The notes under the pieces are model-generated. The model saw nothing but the letters and a program-made list of their open reading frames with translations. It had not been told where the DNA came from and did no database searches. Of a DNA stretch of 64,000 nt, positions 62,048-64,000 are shown piece by piece; position 1 is the stretch's first letter, and the number at the start of each line of letters is the position of its first letter. Source of the stretch: JAJISK01 sp046759185 (GTDB lineage Archaea; Thermoplasmatota; Thermoplasmata; RBG-16-68-12; JAJISG01); NCBI GenBank assembly GCA_046759185.1, contig JBHIBO010000005.1, forward strand, positions 11,527 through 75,526. The letters are read 5' to 3'. The position numbers were made by a program, and so were the translations under genes.

Positions 62048-63802
62048 TCAAGCCCGCCGCACGCGGGTGATGACGGCCTCAATCAAGTGATCTCCGCAGT
62101 CATGGACCTCGACGACCATCCTCACCTCCGATAGGGGTTCTTCGCTGACACGGACGTAGTAGGTCTCTTCCCGATGGATCTCCCCATCCACGAGGATGGC
62201 CACATCGACGTACCCAGGGGTGTCGCCGGTGTTGTGGAGGGTGAAGTTGAGGTGGTAGTATTGCGAGTGGGTGATGGTCTCGTTGCACAGTGCTTCCCGG
62301 GACACATGCGTCACCGTGAGCTGGACCTGGGGCTGAGGCGCAGGACCCTCCGCCGCCCAGAGCCCGAGGGGAGGGGTCAAGGCCAGCCCGAGGACGACCA
62401 ACATGGCCACGAGCCGCCACTGTTTGACGGAGAACCGTCCTCGCAAGGCGGGGCCCTTGTCCTCCGCGGAAGTCGCTCGCAGGCCATGGAGCGCCACCCA
62501 GGTAACGCCCAACTCGCCGGCTCGGATGAGGGCGACGGCGATGACAGGGGCCAAGAGCGCGCCAACGGGAATCCCCCCAAAGTGTAGCGATGTCAGACCC
62601 GGTGCGGCGCCCGGAAGGAGGGGCCAGACGGGGAGCAGGACAAACAGGACCCAGCCCCCTCCGGTCCCGATGGCGGACAGAGCCGCAATGGGGGACTTCG
62701 ACCACAACATCCGGAATAGGGCCCCCACCAAAGCAGGCAGGACGAAGTAGGGAAGGAGGCGCAACGCGGCGGAGGTCGTCGGGAAGAACACAGCCCCCGA
62801 AGCGAAGAAGCCGATGAGTACGCCCATGGGGCTCACCCACCAGGGAGGTAGGCCGGGGACGGTCGGCTCCGCCACTCGAGAGACCTGCCTGATCCCCCGC
62901 CCGGTGAGTTCGCGCCGAGAGAATGTGAAGAGGTAGATGAGGATGCCCAGGAGGGCAAGGGCGAGCGGTGGCGTTAGTAACAGGGTCGGGTCGGTGACGA
63001 CGTTCTGGTAGTACGGATCCTGATACGTGATCCCCCGGAACACCAATTGCAGCAAGGTGACCACGCCGAAGTAGAGGATGAGAATCAGGGGGACCAGATG
63101 GAGGACGAGGCCCTCCTTGAGATCTCTCCACGCCCGGTCCTGTTCACGGACAATTGGGGCACGGAAGGCGCGGAGGGATCCGAGCCCGAAGAGCAGAAAC
63201 GGCAGAGGGAGGAGCATGATGAGATAGGGGGCCGCTCGACTCGCCGTGGAGATGGCCTGGGGAATGGCGATGGCCCCGTAGGCCACGGCCACGATATGGT
63301 AGAGAGCCATCCAACGCAGCATCTTCCGACGTACGGGACCCGGGGGGGACTCCGCGTCCTTCATCACGCGCTTGTGTTCCCACCGCGCCAGGCCGTAGGT
63401 GAGGGCCGCTACCACCGCGAGAGGCCCCGCCACAAAGAGGAGTAGGTCGGTGGCACCGGCATAGCGCGACAGGTACCCCAGCAGGTCATAGGCTGCGATG
63501 CCAGGCAGGGTGGCTCCCATGTAGGCCCCCATGGCCGCGGCGAACCGAGCGAAGGGCCACCCCCCGGGGGCGGGGTGGCTGCAGGCACAGGCGAGGAAGG
63601 CGCCGATGGCGGGGAGAAGAGGGGCGACAAAGAGCCTCACCAACCAAGGATTCCAGCGAACGACCAGGTAGGGCTGGAACTGGAGGGTCCCGAACACGAA
63701 GAGGGCCAGCCCACCCCCCACCAAAGCCCCCAGAAGGGCGAGGAAAGGACTTCGTCCATCCCAGCGACCCGTGGGGTCCCCGAAGACCACGTTCTGTGTC
63801 AT
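62048..63802 (-). CDS. Large polytopic membrane protein with C-terminal Ig/CARDB-like domain
   Basis: 584 aa. About twelve helices (for example FLALLGALVGGGLALFVFGT, PYLIMLLPLPFLLFGLGSL, LVLHLVPLILILYFGVVTLL, VAMLVVLGLALTPPLGLWAA) are followed after the last by an exported beta domain of about 95 residues with YHLNFTLHNTGDTPGYVDVA and VEVHDCGDHLIEAVI. No family recognised. Promoter elements were not clear. Confidence 0.8.
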   Translation of the reverse strand: MTQNVVFGDPTGRWDGRSPFLALLGALVGGGLALFVFGTLQFQPYLVVRWNPWLVRLFVAPLLPAIGAFLACACSHPAPGGWPFARFAAAMGAYMGATLPGIAAYDLLGYLSRYAGATDLLLFVAGPLAVVAALTYGLARWEHKRVMKDAESPPGPVRRKMLRWMALYHIVAVAYGAIAIPQAISTASRAAPYLIMLLPLPFLLFGLGSLRAFRAPIVREQDRAWRDLKEGLVLHLVPLILILYFGVVTLLQLVFRGITYQDPYYQNVVTDPTLLLTPPLALALLGILIYLFTFSRRELTGRGIRQVSRVAEPTVPGLPPWWVSPMGVLIGFFASGAVFFPTTSAALRLLPYFVLPALVGALFRMLWSKSPIAALSAIGTGGGWVLFVLLPVWPLLPGAAPGLTSLHFGGIPVGALLAPVIAVALIRAGELGVTWVALHGLRATSAEDKGPALRGRFSVKQWRLVAMLVVLGLALTPPLGLWAAEGPAPQPQVQLTVTHVSREALCNETITHSQYYHLNFTLHNTGDTPGYVDVAILVDGEIHREETYYVRVSEEPLSEVRMVVEVHDCGDHLIEAVITRVRRA

Positions 63803-63935
63803 CCATCGACACGGTATTTGTGACCTTCCTATAGACGAATCGAGGACCGGTAGCGTGGAACCACTTGAAGGCCGTCGGCAACCGTTAAGAGGCGGGAACT
63901 CTTGAGAAATCCAACGCTCGGCGGGGGTCTACATC

Positions 63936-64000
63936 ATGGCGGAAGAGTACGGCATCTTCATCGGCGGGGAATGGGTCGACGCCAAGGGCGAGGGGCAGAT
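63936..64000 (+). CDS. Aldehyde dehydrogenase, N-terminal fragment (runs off the window)
   Basis: ATG 63936 opens MAEEYGIFIGGEWVDAKGEG and the frame is still open at the last base. This matches the conserved N-terminus of NAD(P)-dependent aldehyde dehydrogenases (FIGGEWV). Too short to say which subfamily. A TATA-like CGTTAAGAG lies about 52 nt upstream. Confidence 0.65.
   Translation, partial: MAEEYGIFIGGEWVDAKGEGQ

Overview
The window reads as one chromosome segment of a GC-rich archaeon, most likely a member of the Thermoplasmatota (Euryarchaeota). The archaeal assignment is firm: FEN1, RNA polymerase subunit D, archaeal-type S13/S4/S11, archaeal PheRS beta, geranylgeranylglyceryl phosphate synthase next to a UbiA-type lipid synthase, split transketolase, tRNA genes with bulge-helix-bulge introns, and TATA boxes 24-30 nt upstream of start codons (largely leaderless genes). 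The phylum is an inference from gene content.

Layout. 1-8.9 kb: FEN1, a giant coiled-coil protein, a 59-residue membrane protein and ribulose-phosphate epimerase. 9.0-12.0 kb: a two-part transketolase and a transaldolase, which with the epimerase form the non-oxidative pentose phosphate pathway. 12.0-20.9 kb: a tandem duplication of a five-gene DUF4129 / membrane protein / MoxR ATPase / DUF58 / membrane protein cassette. Each copy ends with tRNA-Asp, decayed in the first copy and intact in the second. 20.9-32.5 kb: alpha/beta hydrolase, a second coiled-coil zinc-ribbon protein, HisRS, a HAD phosphatase, GlmS and a sugar nucleotidyltransferase, a regulator, a sugar dehydrogenase and PheRS beta. 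tRNA-Ile and tRNA-Ser in this stretch both carry introns.

32.8-36.9 kb is a 4.1-kb integrated element at tRNA-Leu, bounded by a 16-bp direct repeat of the tRNA 3' end. It carries a DUF4143 ATPase, a truncated P-loop kinase, an unknown protein and a frameshifted secreted-protein gene, with no recognisable integrase. 37.1-44.9 kb encodes a membrane redox module: a Tat-exported four-cluster ferredoxin, an NrfD-type quinol protein, secreted ethylbenzene-dehydrogenase-gamma-like proteins (one on a collagen-like stalk) and a HTH-V4R regulator. No molybdopterin subunit is present. 45-53.8 kb holds assorted metabolic and repair genes: a PLP decarboxylase, an FMN alpha-hydroxyacid oxidase, an SDR, a peroxiredoxin-like protein, endonuclease IV, a protein with two anti-sigma-K-like domains, a HAD hydrolase and DUF2203. 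53.8-59.6 kb holds the S13-S4-S11-RpoD operon and, divergently, the archaeal lipid genes with DUF2070. The end has PdxT, DUF309, a methyltransferase, a large membrane protein and the start of an aldehyde dehydrogenase.

The least expected features are these. The giant protein starts with a zinc ribbon reachable only from a CTG codon and ends in a domain that looks like the C-terminal tail of isoleucyl-tRNA synthetase. CTG also appears to start the transaldolase and the GGGP synthase, each in a CTGA stop/start overlap. A decayed tRNA-Asp marks the cassette duplication. tRNA-Ser has an intron inside its T-loop. The redox module lacks a catalytic subunit.
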